NCBI GenBank assembly: GCA_964565945.1
Contig: CAZMGY010000015.1
Span: forward strand, 19,789-83,788
Direction: 5' to 3'
DNA length: 64,000 bases
From: CAZMGY01 sp964565945 [NCBI: uncultured bacterium]
Lineage (GTDB): Bacteria > GCA-001730085
Positions 8,439 to 17,993 of this stretch are shown here, in pieces. Below the pieces are notes generated by a model. The model saw only the letters and a program-made list of their open reading frames with translations, did no database searches and was not told the origin of the DNA. Position numbers and translations under genes: made by a program. Positions within the stretch are counted from its first letter, which is position 1. Every line of letters begins with the position of its first letter.

Positions 8439-8747
8439 AAACACCCCTCAAGTTTGAGTTGTTTGTAGCACATCTTTTAGAGAAGCACATTATAACAACT
8501 CCTCTCCAATCAGGCTTGTTTGAGAATCATCGCCATAAAGGTGCTAGTTTTATTTGCGAACACGCGTCATTTGCATGCGACACAGCAAGCGTCGAGTCAG
8601 AAAGAGCTACAACTAGCGAGAACAGGATTCAGCGTAAGGCCTAAAAAAAAACAAGAGCTACAAGAAAATGCGAAGCTGTCTCAACATAAAATCCAATACT
8701 GCTTGTCTCAGTTAAATAGAAGATTAATGGTAAGGGAATTGCGCCAA
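8439..8747. other. Intergenic region, nothing recognised
   Basis: About 310 bases lie between the decayed repeat gene and the SulP gene. Short plus-strand frames here (8459-8644, 8520-8792) show no domain and no ribosome site. The second runs antisense into the SulP 3' end. I see no RNA gene or clear terminator. Confidence 0.4.
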
Positions 8748-10403
8748 CTAGTCAAGCCGATCATCGGCCAAGTGCCAATGATAATCTTGTAAAATGCTCA
8801 CCTCAACAATATTCTCGGCTTTGCTTAGCAAGGTTTCGCAATCTTGACTCAAATTGAGCAAATGCAGTTTTTTGCCAGCCTGGGCATAACGACTCGTCAC
8901 ATTATCAATAGCTTCGATACCCGAATGATCAAACACCAAGGCCTTTTCGAAATCGATAATAATTTCTTCGGGATCGTTATGAACATCAAACAAAGCCTTA
9001 AAAGCTGTCACCGAACCAAAAAATAAACTTCCTTTAAGACGGTACATTTTATGCCCTTTAGGAGTTATCTCTGTCTCGACAATAATTTTTTTGCTTTGTG
9101 CCCAAGCAAATACCAAAGCCGAAACAATCACACCGACAATCACTGCAATCGCAAGGTCAAGCACAACCGTCACAACCGCTACCAAAATGATCACAAACGC
9201 ATCGGAACGAGGAATTTTTTTCATAATACGCAGACTAGACCATTCAAAGGTCGCAACAACCACCATAAACATAATGCCAACCAAAGCCCCTAAAGGGATC
9301 TGCTCGATCAAAGCAGCTCCCAACAAAATAAAGCCCAACAAAAACACCGCAGCCGTAATCCCCGATAAACGGCCTCGACCCCCAGCACGAATATTGATAA
9401 TACTCTGTCCGATCATGGCACAGCCTCCCATGCCTCCTAAAAAGCCATTCACAAAGTTGGCAATCCCTTGACCAACACTTTCTTTGTTACTTTTGCCATG
9501 GGTTTCGGTCAGTTCATCGACCAAGGTCAAGGTCATTAAAGACTCAATCAAACCCACCGCGGCGGCCAAAGCCGCATAAGGGAAGATGATTTTTAAGGTT
9601 TCCAAGTTGAAGGGAATCTGCGGCACCGCAAAACTAGGTAAAGTAGCCGCAATCGTCGTTTTGCTTGGATCCATGTTTGTCACAAAATCCAAAACGGTGT
9701 GCACCTCAAAACCAGCTTTGCGTAATCCAATAGAAACCAAAGTCGTCGTAAGAATGGCCACCAAAGATGCTGGAACAGCTTTGGTCAAACGAGGCAAAAA
9801 GTGCGCAATCGCCATGGTAAGTGCAATTAACGCCAGCATAATCAACAAAGGTGTCGGTGGTAACAAGTGGCGTGCTTCACCCGTGCCAATATAAAACTGC
9901 GCAAACTGCGCTTTAAAAATCACAATCGCCAAACCATTAACAAAGCCCAGCATCACAGGATGAGGAATCAAGCGCACAAATTTTCCTAATTTGCACACGC
10001 CAAACACAATCTGCAAGACCCCCATCAAAATCACTGCTGCAAACAAATACTGGGTCGCCAGATCTAAACCAACCTGAGCACTCAGCGCAATCATCATTGG
10101 CGCAAAAATAACCGCCACGGCGCCTGTGGCGCCCGAAATCATCCCAGGTCGCCCACCTATGCAAGCCGTAATCAGACCCATTAAAAAAGCCGCATATAGT
10201 CCAATTGTAGGATCGACATGCACCACAAACGAAAAGGCAATCGCTTCGGGAATAAGGGCTAAAGCCACCGTAAGTCCCGACAATATATCATTCTTGATAT
10301 TCGAAGGTTTTTTAATAATCAAATCAATCATGCCATCTACCCATTCTTGTTCACCATTTTCGTCCACCAACTTCCATTTAAAGATTTTGGCGGGGGTAGG
10401 CAT
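8748..10403 (-). CDS. SulP/SLC26-family anion transporter with STAS domain
   Basis: About 551 residues from the ATG at 10403. The start is uncertain: an internal ATG at 10331 and a TTG at 10481 are alternatives, and none has a strong ribosome site. The transporter core opens with IKNDILSGLTVALALIPEAIAFS, and GGRPGMISGATGAVAV is the SulP signature; about 10-12 membrane segments follow. The last ~110 residues form a STAS domain (RLKGSLFFGSV, then IIDFEKALVFDHSGIEAID, with the D-H-S motif). SulP proteins carry sulfate, bicarbonate or other anions across the inner membrane, and the substrate cannot be told here. The gene stands alone on the minus strand, downstream of the bacterioferritin-like gene. 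Confidence 0.9.
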   Translation of the reverse strand: MPTPAKIFKWKLVDENGEQEWVDGMIDLIIKKPSNIKNDILSGLTVALALIPEAIAFSFVVHVDPTIGLYAAFLMGLITACIGGRPGMISGATGAVAVIFAPMMIALSAQVGLDLATQYLFAAVILMGVLQIVFGVCKLGKFVRLIPHPVMLGFVNGLAIVIFKAQFAQFYIGTGEARHLLPPTPLLIMLALIALTMAIAHFLPRLTKAVPASLVAILTTTLVSIGLRKAGFEVHTVLDFVTNMDPSKTTIAATLPSFAVPQIPFNLETLKIIFPYAALAAAVGLIESLMTLTLVDELTETHGKSNKESVGQGIANFVNGFLGGMGGCAMIGQSIINIRAGGRGRLSGITAAVFLLGFILLGAALIEQIPLGALVGIMFMVVVATFEWSSLRIMKKIPRSDAFVIILVAVVTVVLDLAIAVIVGVIVSALVFAWAQSKKIIVETEITPKGHKMYRLKGSLFFGSVTAFKALFDVHNDPEEIIIDFEKALVFDHSGIEAIDNVTSRYAQAGKKLHLLNLSQDCETLLSKAENIVEVSILQDYHWHLADDRLD

Positions 10404-10545
10404 CACCTTAAAGACAAAGGGATCTACTCCATTGGATTTCAAAAACACAAAAAAATATAGAAGTGGTTTGGAGAATGCCAAAGCTCAAGGCAACAACTCT
10501 TTAATTGAGTATCAAAGACAACTTGCTACGCTAAGGTTTATAAAA

Positions 10546-11007
10546 TTAATTATGCGCAAAGGGCTCAATGTCACCAGGTTTGCGCAACATTTTGTTTACC
10601 TCACCAATATGTTCTTCTTCGGTGGCAATTGTCGTCCGCGCATACTCTTCGAGCAACACCGATTTGTCTTTCACCAACTTTAAGAGATCCTGATAAAGAT
10701 TCAAAACTTCATGCTCGGTCTCTAAGGCTTCCAGCAAAATCTGACCAATATCATGATTGTGCGTTTCAAGCAAAGCACCCATGCCTAAAGAAGGATGTCC
10801 TCCCAAATGCGTAATCAACTCTCCCGCCTTATGGGCGTGAGCTAAACCTTCATCGGCTTGAGATCGCAACCATGACACAATCGGAATGCGATGATAGCCA
10901 AAAACCATAAACGAATAATGGGTGTAACGCACCACTCCAGCCAATTCTTTTTCCAAAATTTGATTCAATACATCCAAAACGGCTTCTTGATTGGTGACCG
11001 AATTCAT
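10546..11007 (-). CDS. Bacterioferritin-like diiron protein
   Basis: The protein has 153 residues forming a four-helix ferritin-like bundle. Likely ferroxidase ligands are seen at the expected spacing: E in ILEKELAGVVRYTHYS near residue 20, D-E-x-x-H-A-H in ADEGLAHAHKAGE near residue 50, E in LETEHEVLNLY near residue 94 and E-E-x-H in TEEEHIGEVNKML near residue 130. The length and order match bacterioferritin or Dps-like bacterioferritin-family proteins that oxidise and store iron and protect against peroxide. The Met ligand for heme typical of true Bfr (M52) is not obvious, so heme binding is unproven. It diverges from mscS, with about 140 bases between. Confidence 0.82.
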   Translation of the reverse strand: MNSVTNQEAVLDVLNQILEKELAGVVRYTHYSFMVFGYHRIPIVSWLRSQADEGLAHAHKAGELITHLGGHPSLGMGALLETHNHDIGQILLEALETEHEVLNLYQDLLKLVKDKSVLLEEYARTTIATEEEHIGEVNKMLRKPGDIEPFAHN

Positions 11008-11150
11008 AACAACAATTACCTCCCACAGATATTTATTTCACCACTTCTTATTTTTTATGATAGTCTATTCAGAATAGTAAGACAAGTTTTATTTTATTTT
11101 TTTATGAATAATCTATGTTAGCGTAGCAAGACAAGCAAAGGAGACAAACA

Positions 11151-12017
11151 ATGTCAGTCGACTCATTATGGACAATCAGCCAAGCCTGGCTTCTTTCTTC
11201 GGGCATTCACATTATCGTCATTCTTATCCTTACCCTAATCACCCTACGATTATCTCGTTTAATCATTGCGCGTAGCATTTGCATGTACAACGAACATATC
11301 AACACTACAGAAGCGATCAAACGCTCCGACACGCTTAACGCTTTGCTTCGCAGTTTCTTTAGGGTTATTATTTTATCTCTGTCAACTTTTATGATCATTA
11401 AGGAGTTTGGCATCGACATCCGTCCTATTCTGGCTACAGCTGGCATTTTGGGATTGGCCGTTGGTTTTGGCGCTCAAAAGCTAGTTGCCGATATTATCAG
11501 TGGTTTTTTCATTTTTTTAGAAAATCAAATCTGCGTCGGAGATGTGGTACAAGTCGCTGGCAAAGGAGGTTTTGTCGAAAGAGTCACCCTACGCATGGTG
11601 ATTTTGCGTGATCTCGCTGGCAATGTTCATTATGTGCGTAATGGCGAAATCAATATTGTCACCAACATGACCAAAGAGTATTCACGGTACGTCTTCGACA
11701 TTCGCGTGTCTTATAATTCAGATGTCGATCACGTGATGCGTGTGATTCAACAAGTGGACGAAGATATGCGCACAAACAGCGCTTTTGTCACCGACATCCT
11801 GGAGCCCATTGAAATTTTAGGACTGGATCAATTTACCGACTCGGCCCTGAGCATCAAAGCCCGCACCAAAACACAACCTATCAAACAATGGGCCGTTGCT
11901 CGCGAATTCAATCGACGACTTAAAATCGCCTTTGACCAAGAAGGTATTAAGATTCCTTTTCCTCATAGAACTCTATGCTTCAGTGAACCCCTTAGTATTC
12001 AAAAAACACGTTCATAA
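11151..12017 (+). CDS. mscS: MscS-family mechanosensitive channel
   Basis: The protein has 288 residues with a strong AAAGGAGA ribosome site. Membrane segments lie at about 15-35 and 70-85. The pore-lining helix and start of the beta domain are in ILATAGILGLAVGFGAQ and KLVADIISGFFIFLENQ near residues 93-125, the most conserved MscS region, followed by GDVVQVAGKGGFVERVTLRM. MscS channels open under membrane tension to release solutes after osmotic downshock. The protein is close to E. coli MscS in length (286). It faces the ABC exporter genes convergently. Confidence 0.95.
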   Translation: MSVDSLWTISQAWLLSSGIHIIVILILTLITLRLSRLIIARSICMYNEHINTTEAIKRSDTLNALLRSFFRVIILSLSTFMIIKEFGIDIRPILATAGILGLAVGFGAQKLVADIISGFFIFLENQICVGDVVQVAGKGGFVERVTLRMVILRDLAGNVHYVRNGEINIVTNMTKEYSRYVFDIRVSYNSDVDHVMRVIQQVDEDMRTNSAFVTDILEPIEILGLDQFTDSALSIKARTKTQPIKQWAVAREFNRRLKIAFDQEGIKIPFPHRTLCFSEPLSIQKTRS

Positions 12018-12036
12018 GGCACCCGATATGTTTAGG

Positions 12037-13779
12037 TTATAAATGCATGAACTGCATTCGAAACAATTTGGCATAAAACCCATTCAAAACCATCAGCTCC
12101 TCATGCGACCCTTGCTCGACAATAGCACCATCTTTAAGAGCTAGAATATGGTCGGCTTTTTGAATTGTCGACAAGCGATGGGCAATCACGAGAGCTGTTT
12201 TTTTCTTTAACAGTTGCTCGATGCCTGCTTGAATTTTCTGTTCATTCAACGAGTCCACTGACGCAGTCGCTTCATCGAGCAAAACAATAGGCGCAGGACT
12301 GGTCAAAGCACGGGCAAACGAAATCAACTGCGCTTCTCCCTGAGAAAGAGCCACATTTTTAGCGTTCAAAACCGTTTCATACCCTTGAGGCAAACGCTCA
12401 ATGAACTCATGCGCTTGCGCCAACTTAGCCGCAGCAATCATCGCTTCACGAGAAATGCGCTCATCCCCCATAGTGATGTTAAAGGCAATCGAACGTGAGA
12501 GCAAATACACATCCTGCAATACAGCCGCAATGTTACGACGCAAATCATTTAAACGAATCTCCTTCACATTGACACCATCAAGGGTGATCTGGCCTTCATA
12601 ACCCTCATACAAACGAGAGATCAAACGGCTAATTGTTGTCTTGCCAGCTCCCGTTGGCCCTACAATGGCGACCACTTGGCCTGGCTGCATATCGAACGAA
12701 ATTTTTTTGAGTATCGGTTTATCTTCGTGCCCACGATAAGCAAAAGAAACATCTCGAAAATGAATCCGTCCTTCAACGTGAGCCAAAGATTTATCTCCAT
12801 CAAGAATATGTTCTTTCACATCAAAGGCGCCAAAAATTTTTTCAAGTGCAGCCAAAGCGTGTTGCAAAATAGTAAATTTGCTTGATAAATCTTTGAGAGG
12901 AGCAAACAACTTATAGGTGTAATCAATGAACGCCACCAACAAACCCAGAGTTATGCCGTTTGCCTTAAGCTCCCCCGACAAGCCGTACCACAGTAAAACA
13001 GCAATCACCACAAAAGACATTGATTCAATCAAAGAATACAACACCGCATCATAACTTACCGATTTCATGACCACATGACGATAACGACGATTCGCATCTT
13101 CAAACATAGCTTCCTGGACCGACTCGCGTTGAAACAACTGAATCATTAAGACCCCTTGCAGTTGCTCTTGTAGAAAAGCATTCAAAGTTCCTGTTGTGTT
13201 GCGAATCCGATTAAAAAGATGTCTCATTTGGACACGAATAAAATTCATCAACACGATAATAAACGGAACAAAACAGATTGAAATCAATGCTAGTTTGGCA
13301 TTTAAATAAAGCATCATGCCAAAAATACCTATCAGAATAAGTAAGTCACTCAAGAGCGTCACCATGCCACTACTAAAACTTTCGTTCAACGACTCTACGT
13401 CCGATGTTAAACGTGAGGTCATCTCCCCCAGCGGTGTACGATCAAAATAGCTCAATGATAAGGACTGAATGTGTTTAAAAAGATCACTACGAATGTGCGA
13501 GACCGTTTTCTGTCCAATGTACTGGAAAAGATAACTTTGTACCGAACGAAAAACAAACTCCAAAACCACCGCTAAACCAAATAAAATCGACAAACCATAC
13601 AGTCCATCTAAGTCTTCTTGCATCATATACTGATCGATCCCCAGTTTAAGCAAATAAGGTTGCCACAAATGCATCACAGTCAGCAAAGGTATCAAAACAA
13701 AAGCCAACATAAGCCCAAAGCGATATCGTTTGAGATACATCCAAAATCTAAGTAAATAAGCTAAATTGGTTTTAGCCAT
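12037..13779 (-). CDS. ABC exporter half-transporter, subunit 2 (MdlB-like)
   Basis: About 580 residues from the ATG at 13779, which overlaps the upstream subunit's stop by 8 bases. The N-terminal half is a six-helix exporter domain. The C-terminal ATPase has Walker A GPTGAGKTT, signature LSQGEAQLISFARAL (LSQGE variant), Walker B IVLLDEATASVD with the catalytic Glu present, and an H-loop His in VIAHRLS. Together with the upstream subunit it forms a heterodimeric type IV ABC exporter like MdlAB or TM287/288. In those pairs one subunit keeps the full catalytic site and the other is degenerate, as seen here. Substrate unknown. Confidence 0.93.
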   Translation of the reverse strand: MAKTNLAYLLRFWMYLKRYRFGLMLAFVLIPLLTVMHLWQPYLLKLGIDQYMMQEDLDGLYGLSILFGLAVVLEFVFRSVQSYLFQYIGQKTVSHIRSDLFKHIQSLSLSYFDRTPLGEMTSRLTSDVESLNESFSSGMVTLLSDLLILIGIFGMMLYLNAKLALISICFVPFIIVLMNFIRVQMRHLFNRIRNTTGTLNAFLQEQLQGVLMIQLFQRESVQEAMFEDANRRYRHVVMKSVSYDAVLYSLIESMSFVVIAVLLWYGLSGELKANGITLGLLVAFIDYTYKLFAPLKDLSSKFTILQHALAALEKIFGAFDVKEHILDGDKSLAHVEGRIHFRDVSFAYRGHEDKPILKKISFDMQPGQVVAIVGPTGAGKTTISRLISRLYEGYEGQITLDGVNVKEIRLNDLRRNIAAVLQDVYLLSRSIAFNITMGDERISREAMIAAAKLAQAHEFIERLPQGYETVLNAKNVALSQGEAQLISFARALTSPAPIVLLDEATASVDSLNEQKIQAGIEQLLKKKTALVIAHRLSTIQKADHILALKDGAIVEQGSHEELMVLNGFYAKLFRMQFMHL

Positions 13780-15523
13780 AACTTTCTTGATCCATCTTTT
13801 GATATCTCCATGTATCCCGATAAACACCAGGTTGAGCTATCAATGTTTCATGCGTTCCTTGAGCCGCAACTTTCCCATGTTCAATCACTAAAATGTGCTC
13901 ACAACGCATTAAAGCACTCACGCGATGCGAAACAATCACTTTGGTCGCCTCGGTGTTGTGACCATACAAACGTTCGATAAGCTCTTTTTCGGTTTTGTGA
14001 TCAACAGCTGAAAGAATATCATCCAAAATCAAAAAAGCGTAAGGTTTAAAAAGAGCTCGCGCTAAAGCAATGCGATTACGTTGCCCTCCCGACAAAATCA
14101 CACCTTTTTCACCAACCAAGGTCTGATACCCTTGCGGAAATATGTTAATATCTTTGTCGACACAAGCTAAATGAGCCATATCTTGACTGCGCTGATCACG
14201 CAAAACAGCACCTTCGACATCGGCAAAAGCAATATTATCAACAATGCTTTCGGAAAAAAGAAAACTCGATTGAGGTACATACGACAACATCTTACGATAG
14301 CTTTGCAACGGCCATGTTTCGATGGAGTGACCATTCACAAACACCGTATCTCGAGGCGCTTTTTCAACCCCAGCCAAAAGTTGTGCCAAAACACTCTTTC
14401 CTGAGCCAGTAGTTCCAAATATCCCCAAACTATGCCCTGGAGACAATTGAAAAGACACATTTTTCAAAATAGGTGGCCCATTGTCTTCAAAAGAAAAGGA
14501 CAGATTTTTCACCTCTAAGCCGACCGTATTGGAAGGTTGCAAGCTGTAATCAGTCAAAGGAGAATCTTGAACTTCGGGACTTTCGTCCATAATGGACTGA
14601 ATCCGCTTAAGCGAAGCGCGACCTCTTTGAACTATATGACTGATCCAAGCAAAAGCCGCCGTCGGCCAAGCCAGCATATACAAATAAGCCGAAATGGCCA
14701 CAAATTCGCCCAGGGTCAACTGCCGTTCAATCACCATCCGACCACCAATAATAAATAAAAAGAATTGCCCCAAACTGCTGATAATACCGATAAAAGGAAA
14801 CATCTGCGCCCGAATTCGGCAAACTTTGAGATGATTGCGCTCGTACGCCAAATTTTCCTCTTCGAACGCTTGTTGAACACCTTCTTCGGCCGCAAAGCTT
14901 TTGATAATGCGAACACCCCCCAAAGCCTCCACAATAAAATGCGTCAGATCCCCCAATCGCTGCTGAGTTCGTGCCGTGTAACGGTACAAATTTTTGGCCA
15001 AACGCAAAATTATAAGCATCACAATTGGAATCGGACTCATCACAATCAACATAAGACCTAAATCCATCAACTGCATTTGATAAAAAACAAAAGAATACAC
15101 CAAAAAAGTGTTCACAACATGCAACACCGCAAGGCCAACCATCAAACGAATATTGTTAATATCGTTCAACATACGCGACATCAGATCACCAATCGAAATG
15201 CGACGAAAAAAAGACTGCGGCAACTGCATCAGTTGATGATAAACATCTTTGCGAAGCTCATACTCGACATAACGACCAGGATAAAAAACTAAAATGCGCG
15301 ACAAAGTGCGCACCACTAACACACCTAAAGCCAAACCAATAATACTGCCAATCATAGTCACTAAAGAGCCGTCACCCTCAGTTACCGTCGCAAAGACATT
15401 AATCACATCTTTCACCTTAAGGGAAATAAGAATCGTCAAATAGTTGGTCAGAATAAGACACAAAAACCCCAAAACAAAATAGGACCAATGCTTTAGCAAA
15501 TACTGTTTCAAAAAAGATGTCAC
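13772..15523 (-). CDS. ABC exporter half-transporter, subunit 1 with degenerate Walker B (MdlA-like)
   Basis: The protein has 583 residues. The start is GTG at 15523 behind GGGAG, 3 bases after the stop of the U32 gene upstream. A six-helix exporter domain is followed by an ATPase with Walker A GTTGSGKSVL, signature LSGGQRNRIALARAL and Walker B FLILDDILSAVD. Here Asp replaces the catalytic Glu, the hallmark of the non-hydrolysing site in heterodimeric exporters. Its partner is the next gene. The tight spacing behind two U32 genes suggests one transcript covering all four. Confidence 0.93.
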   Translation of the reverse strand: MTSFLKQYLLKHWSYFVLGFLCLILTNYLTILISLKVKDVINVFATVTEGDGSLVTMIGSIIGLALGVLVVRTLSRILVFYPGRYVEYELRKDVYHQLMQLPQSFFRRISIGDLMSRMLNDINNIRLMVGLAVLHVVNTFLVYSFVFYQMQLMDLGLMLIVMSPIPIVMLIILRLAKNLYRYTARTQQRLGDLTHFIVEALGGVRIIKSFAAEEGVQQAFEEENLAYERNHLKVCRIRAQMFPFIGIISSLGQFFLFIIGGRMVIERQLTLGEFVAISAYLYMLAWPTAAFAWISHIVQRGRASLKRIQSIMDESPEVQDSPLTDYSLQPSNTVGLEVKNLSFSFEDNGPPILKNVSFQLSPGHSLGIFGTTGSGKSVLAQLLAGVEKAPRDTVFVNGHSIETWPLQSYRKMLSYVPQSSFLFSESIVDNIAFADVEGAVLRDQRSQDMAHLACVDKDINIFPQGYQTLVGEKGVILSGGQRNRIALARALFKPYAFLILDDILSAVDHKTEKELIERLYGHNTEATKVIVSHRVSALMRCEHILVIEHGKVAAQGTHETLIAQPGVYRDTWRYQKMDQESYG

Positions 15524-15526
15524 GCC

Positions 15527-16744
15527 TCACTCCCTTTCTAACAACAAAGACTGAGGGACCACACGGGGTGTCCAGGGTAATTTCACAAGTTCTCCAGCTT
15601 CCACACAACCCACTTGTGTTTCATTTAAAAGTTTTATCTCTTGAATGTCAACCAAACATTCGCGATTCTCAGGTGTGCGATACAGTGCTTTCGTCCCCTG
15701 TTGAAGTAACGAACGCACCTCAACAACAACACACTTGCCTTTAACCACGTCGACCACACGAGCCAAAACCTTTCCCCCACGCAAGGCAACGCCTCGTCGT
15801 TTGACATAGTCGGTCCGATTGGCCAAGAAAAACCCTGCTTTGAACGGGCGCTGGGCTGTGTCTTGTAACTTTGATAAAGACAAGGGGCGCATGCGATAAA
15901 TATCTTGACCTAAACGCATCAAGGCCTCTGCTTCATAACGATAAACCTCCAGAGCTGCCACCATATAGTCCAAGGACTTTCCTCTCGCATCAATCAGCCA
16001 AGAATCCAATTGTAGGTCCATGAGTTGAGGCATGTATTTGAGCAAACAGCGATCCGCCCAAAAATACATAAAGTGACCATGGGGATTATCATAAAAAGGA
16101 AAAGGTCGTCCATCTCGCGTTGTGTCGTAAGCAACTTTATACATCACGGGCGCCAAAGTATCAGGATCATCATCAGACGCAGCTATTTGTCCAACCATCA
16201 AACGTCGGTAGGTATATTGAATCAGCAAAGGACCTTGAACTTGAAGCTCCCAAGGCCCCTCGACCTTAAGCATCACCTCTTTCATTCCCTCATAAGTCAT
16301 TTCATTGGTGAACGTTTGCTGAAATACCCCTTGCCTCTTAAAAAACCTTAAACTCTCATGATTGTTATTGCCTGTTTCGGTGGCCAAATGAATCACAAAC
16401 TCGGGCGCATGCTGCTTAAACCAGCCAATAAGGCCCGGGTCCTGAATCCTCACCGTACTTATCTTAGCCTTACGAAGACTGTCCCTCATAGCCTTCAACA
16501 GGGGTGTATGTTTAAGGTGAATCATCACATCACAGTTGAAGCATAATTCAATATCGGATCGAATTTCGCGGGCCTGCTCGGCCAAGGTCACCGCTTTATC
16601 AAAATGAAGCAAAGAAAAATCATCGCTATAAGAACGAACCGATAACTTAGAGTCTTCGATAATAAGGCGATCAGCACCAGCCTCTAAAGCTTTTTTAAGC
16701 TGATCAACCGTTGCAATAAATGTTGTGAGTAAAGGTATCCGCAT
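15527..16744 (-). CDS. U32-family protein (second subunit, YrrN/UbiV-like)
   Basis: About 405 residues from the ATG at 16744 (MRIPLLTTFIAT), 5 bases after the upstream U32 stop. A start at 16771 would overlap the upstream gene and has no ribosome site. The N-terminal barrel start, QLKKALEAGADRLIIED, and the later block WELQVQGPLLIQYTYRR mark a divergent U32 barrel without the full four-Cys cluster motif of its neighbour; the C-terminus is a beta-rich tail. U32 proteins often work in pairs (YrrN/YrrO in wobble-uridine hydroxylation of tRNA, UbiU/UbiV in anaerobic quinone hydroxylation). Menaquinone genes elsewhere in the window make the tRNA role the better guess, as inference. Confidence 0.7.
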   Translation of the reverse strand: MRIPLLTTFIATVDQLKKALEAGADRLIIEDSKLSVRSYSDDFSLLHFDKAVTLAEQAREIRSDIELCFNCDVMIHLKHTPLLKAMRDSLRKAKISTVRIQDPGLIGWFKQHAPEFVIHLATETGNNNHESLRFFKRQGVFQQTFTNEMTYEGMKEVMLKVEGPWELQVQGPLLIQYTYRRLMVGQIAASDDDPDTLAPVMYKVAYDTTRDGRPFPFYDNPHGHFMYFWADRCLLKYMPQLMDLQLDSWLIDARGKSLDYMVAALEVYRYEAEALMRLGQDIYRMRPLSLSKLQDTAQRPFKAGFFLANRTDYVKRRGVALRGGKVLARVVDVVKGKCVVVEVRSLLQQGTKALYRTPENRECLVDIQEIKLLNETQVGCVEAGELVKLPWTPRVVPQSLLLERE

Positions 16745-16748
16745 ATCC

Positions 16749-17972
16749 CTAAACAGCTTTTTTATGGACATGGGGATCTAACACATAGACAATATAGGCA
16801 GGCCAAGCCTCTTCACTCGGAAGATAAACAAGCGAGTTAGGTTTCGCCAAAGCCACTCTCTGACCGCAGATATCGTATAGAGACGTCAAGCTATAGCTGA
16901 CCTCTGCCCCATCGGGTGTCAACAAGATCAGTTGATCTTGTTCTGTGAATGGAAACCGAACTTCAAGTAATAGACCTTTGTCGGGATCGTAAGAACGAAC
17001 CATACCCGCATACTGCCAACCCCGCACATAGCCCCCTTGCTCATAGTGCAAGGACTCACCAAAAGCACGCTGATCCAAATTCCCCTGAGTAAATGTCCGG
17101 TTGGAAATTCGAGACAACTGTTCCTCATAGCAAGAAGCATCCCACTCCTCCAGGCGTCCTTGTTGAAATAACTCCCAACAATGATCGAGGGCCTTGCGAT
17201 AAATCCGACAGGCCTGTGCAACATAAAGCGGTGACTTCATCCGCCCTTCAAGCTTAAGAGAATCCAAGCCTGAACGCAAAATGTCTGGTAACAATCTGAC
17301 CGCCATAAGGTCACGAGCATTCATAATATAGCTGTTACTTTCGAGCTCTTGCGTTTGAGCATCATGAACCTGGTAAGCATAACGACAGCTGTGAACACAG
17401 CCCCCTCGGTTAGAGTCTCGTCCTGCCGTATAATTAGAAATAGTGCACTTTCCAGAGTAACTCGTGCACATCGAACCGTGAACAAAAGTTTCCAACTCAA
17501 TAGGCACATTATTATGAATATACTGCGTTTCCGTTAAAGACACTTCACGCGCCAAAATCACACGTTTCGCTCCCGCTTCGGCCCACATACGTGCATGAAA
17601 AGCATTGGTCACACTGGCTTGTGTCGACACATGCAAAGGAATTGAGGTGACTTTTTTAGCCACCGAAAACAAACCCGCATCCGACACAATCAGCGCATCT
17701 GGACCAATGGCATCCAAACGTTTAAGACACTCTTGCAAAGATTGCATCTCATGATAATGCGGCATAGCGTTCATCGCCACATAGATTTTTTTGCCACGAT
17801 CATGGGCATAGACCACCGCTTGATTTAATTCATCATAACTTAAATTATCAGAACCTTGGCGCAAACCGTACTGAGGAACCCCAACATAGACCGCATCAGC
17901 ACCGTAAGTTAAGGCCACCTTAAGCTTGGCTAAATTACCAGCCGGAGCCAAAATTTCTGGCTTTGCAAGCAT
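16749..17972 (-). CDS. U32-family [4Fe-4S] protein (TrhP/YrrO-like)
   Basis: The protein has 407 residues. The opening KPEILAPAGNLAKLKVALTYGADAVYVG is the classic U32 barrel start. The cluster-binding region near residues 168-195 reads HGSMCTSYSGKC then GGCVHSCRY, giving the four conserved cysteines. The family signature E-T-F-V-H-G precedes it. Although annotated as peptidases, characterised members (TrhP, RlhA, UbiU) are hydroxylation factors for RNA or quinones that use prephenate or similar donors. Its length matches YrrO (about 420). It is followed after 4 bases by a second U32 gene and preceded after 22 bases by an A-type Fe-S carrier, which could load its cluster. Confidence 0.88.
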   Translation of the reverse strand: MLAKPEILAPAGNLAKLKVALTYGADAVYVGVPQYGLRQGSDNLSYDELNQAVVYAHDRGKKIYVAMNAMPHYHEMQSLQECLKRLDAIGPDALIVSDAGLFSVAKKVTSIPLHVSTQASVTNAFHARMWAEAGAKRVILAREVSLTETQYIHNNVPIELETFVHGSMCTSYSGKCTISNYTAGRDSNRGGCVHSCRYAYQVHDAQTQELESNSYIMNARDLMAVRLLPDILRSGLDSLKLEGRMKSPLYVAQACRIYRKALDHCWELFQQGRLEEWDASCYEEQLSRISNRTFTQGNLDQRAFGESLHYEQGGYVRGWQYAGMVRSYDPDKGLLLEVRFPFTEQDQLILLTPDGAEVSYSLTSLYDICGQRVALAKPNSLVYLPSEEAWPAYIVYVLDPHVHKKAV

Positions 17973-17993
17973 ATCGACACCTGAAAAAACGGG

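Noticed and set aside
9051-9894. Plus-strand ORFs of 80-126 codons antisense to the SulP gene
   Set aside because: They are shadows: SulP motifs are complete on the minus strand and the antisense frames are low-complexity Thr/Lys/Asn-rich.
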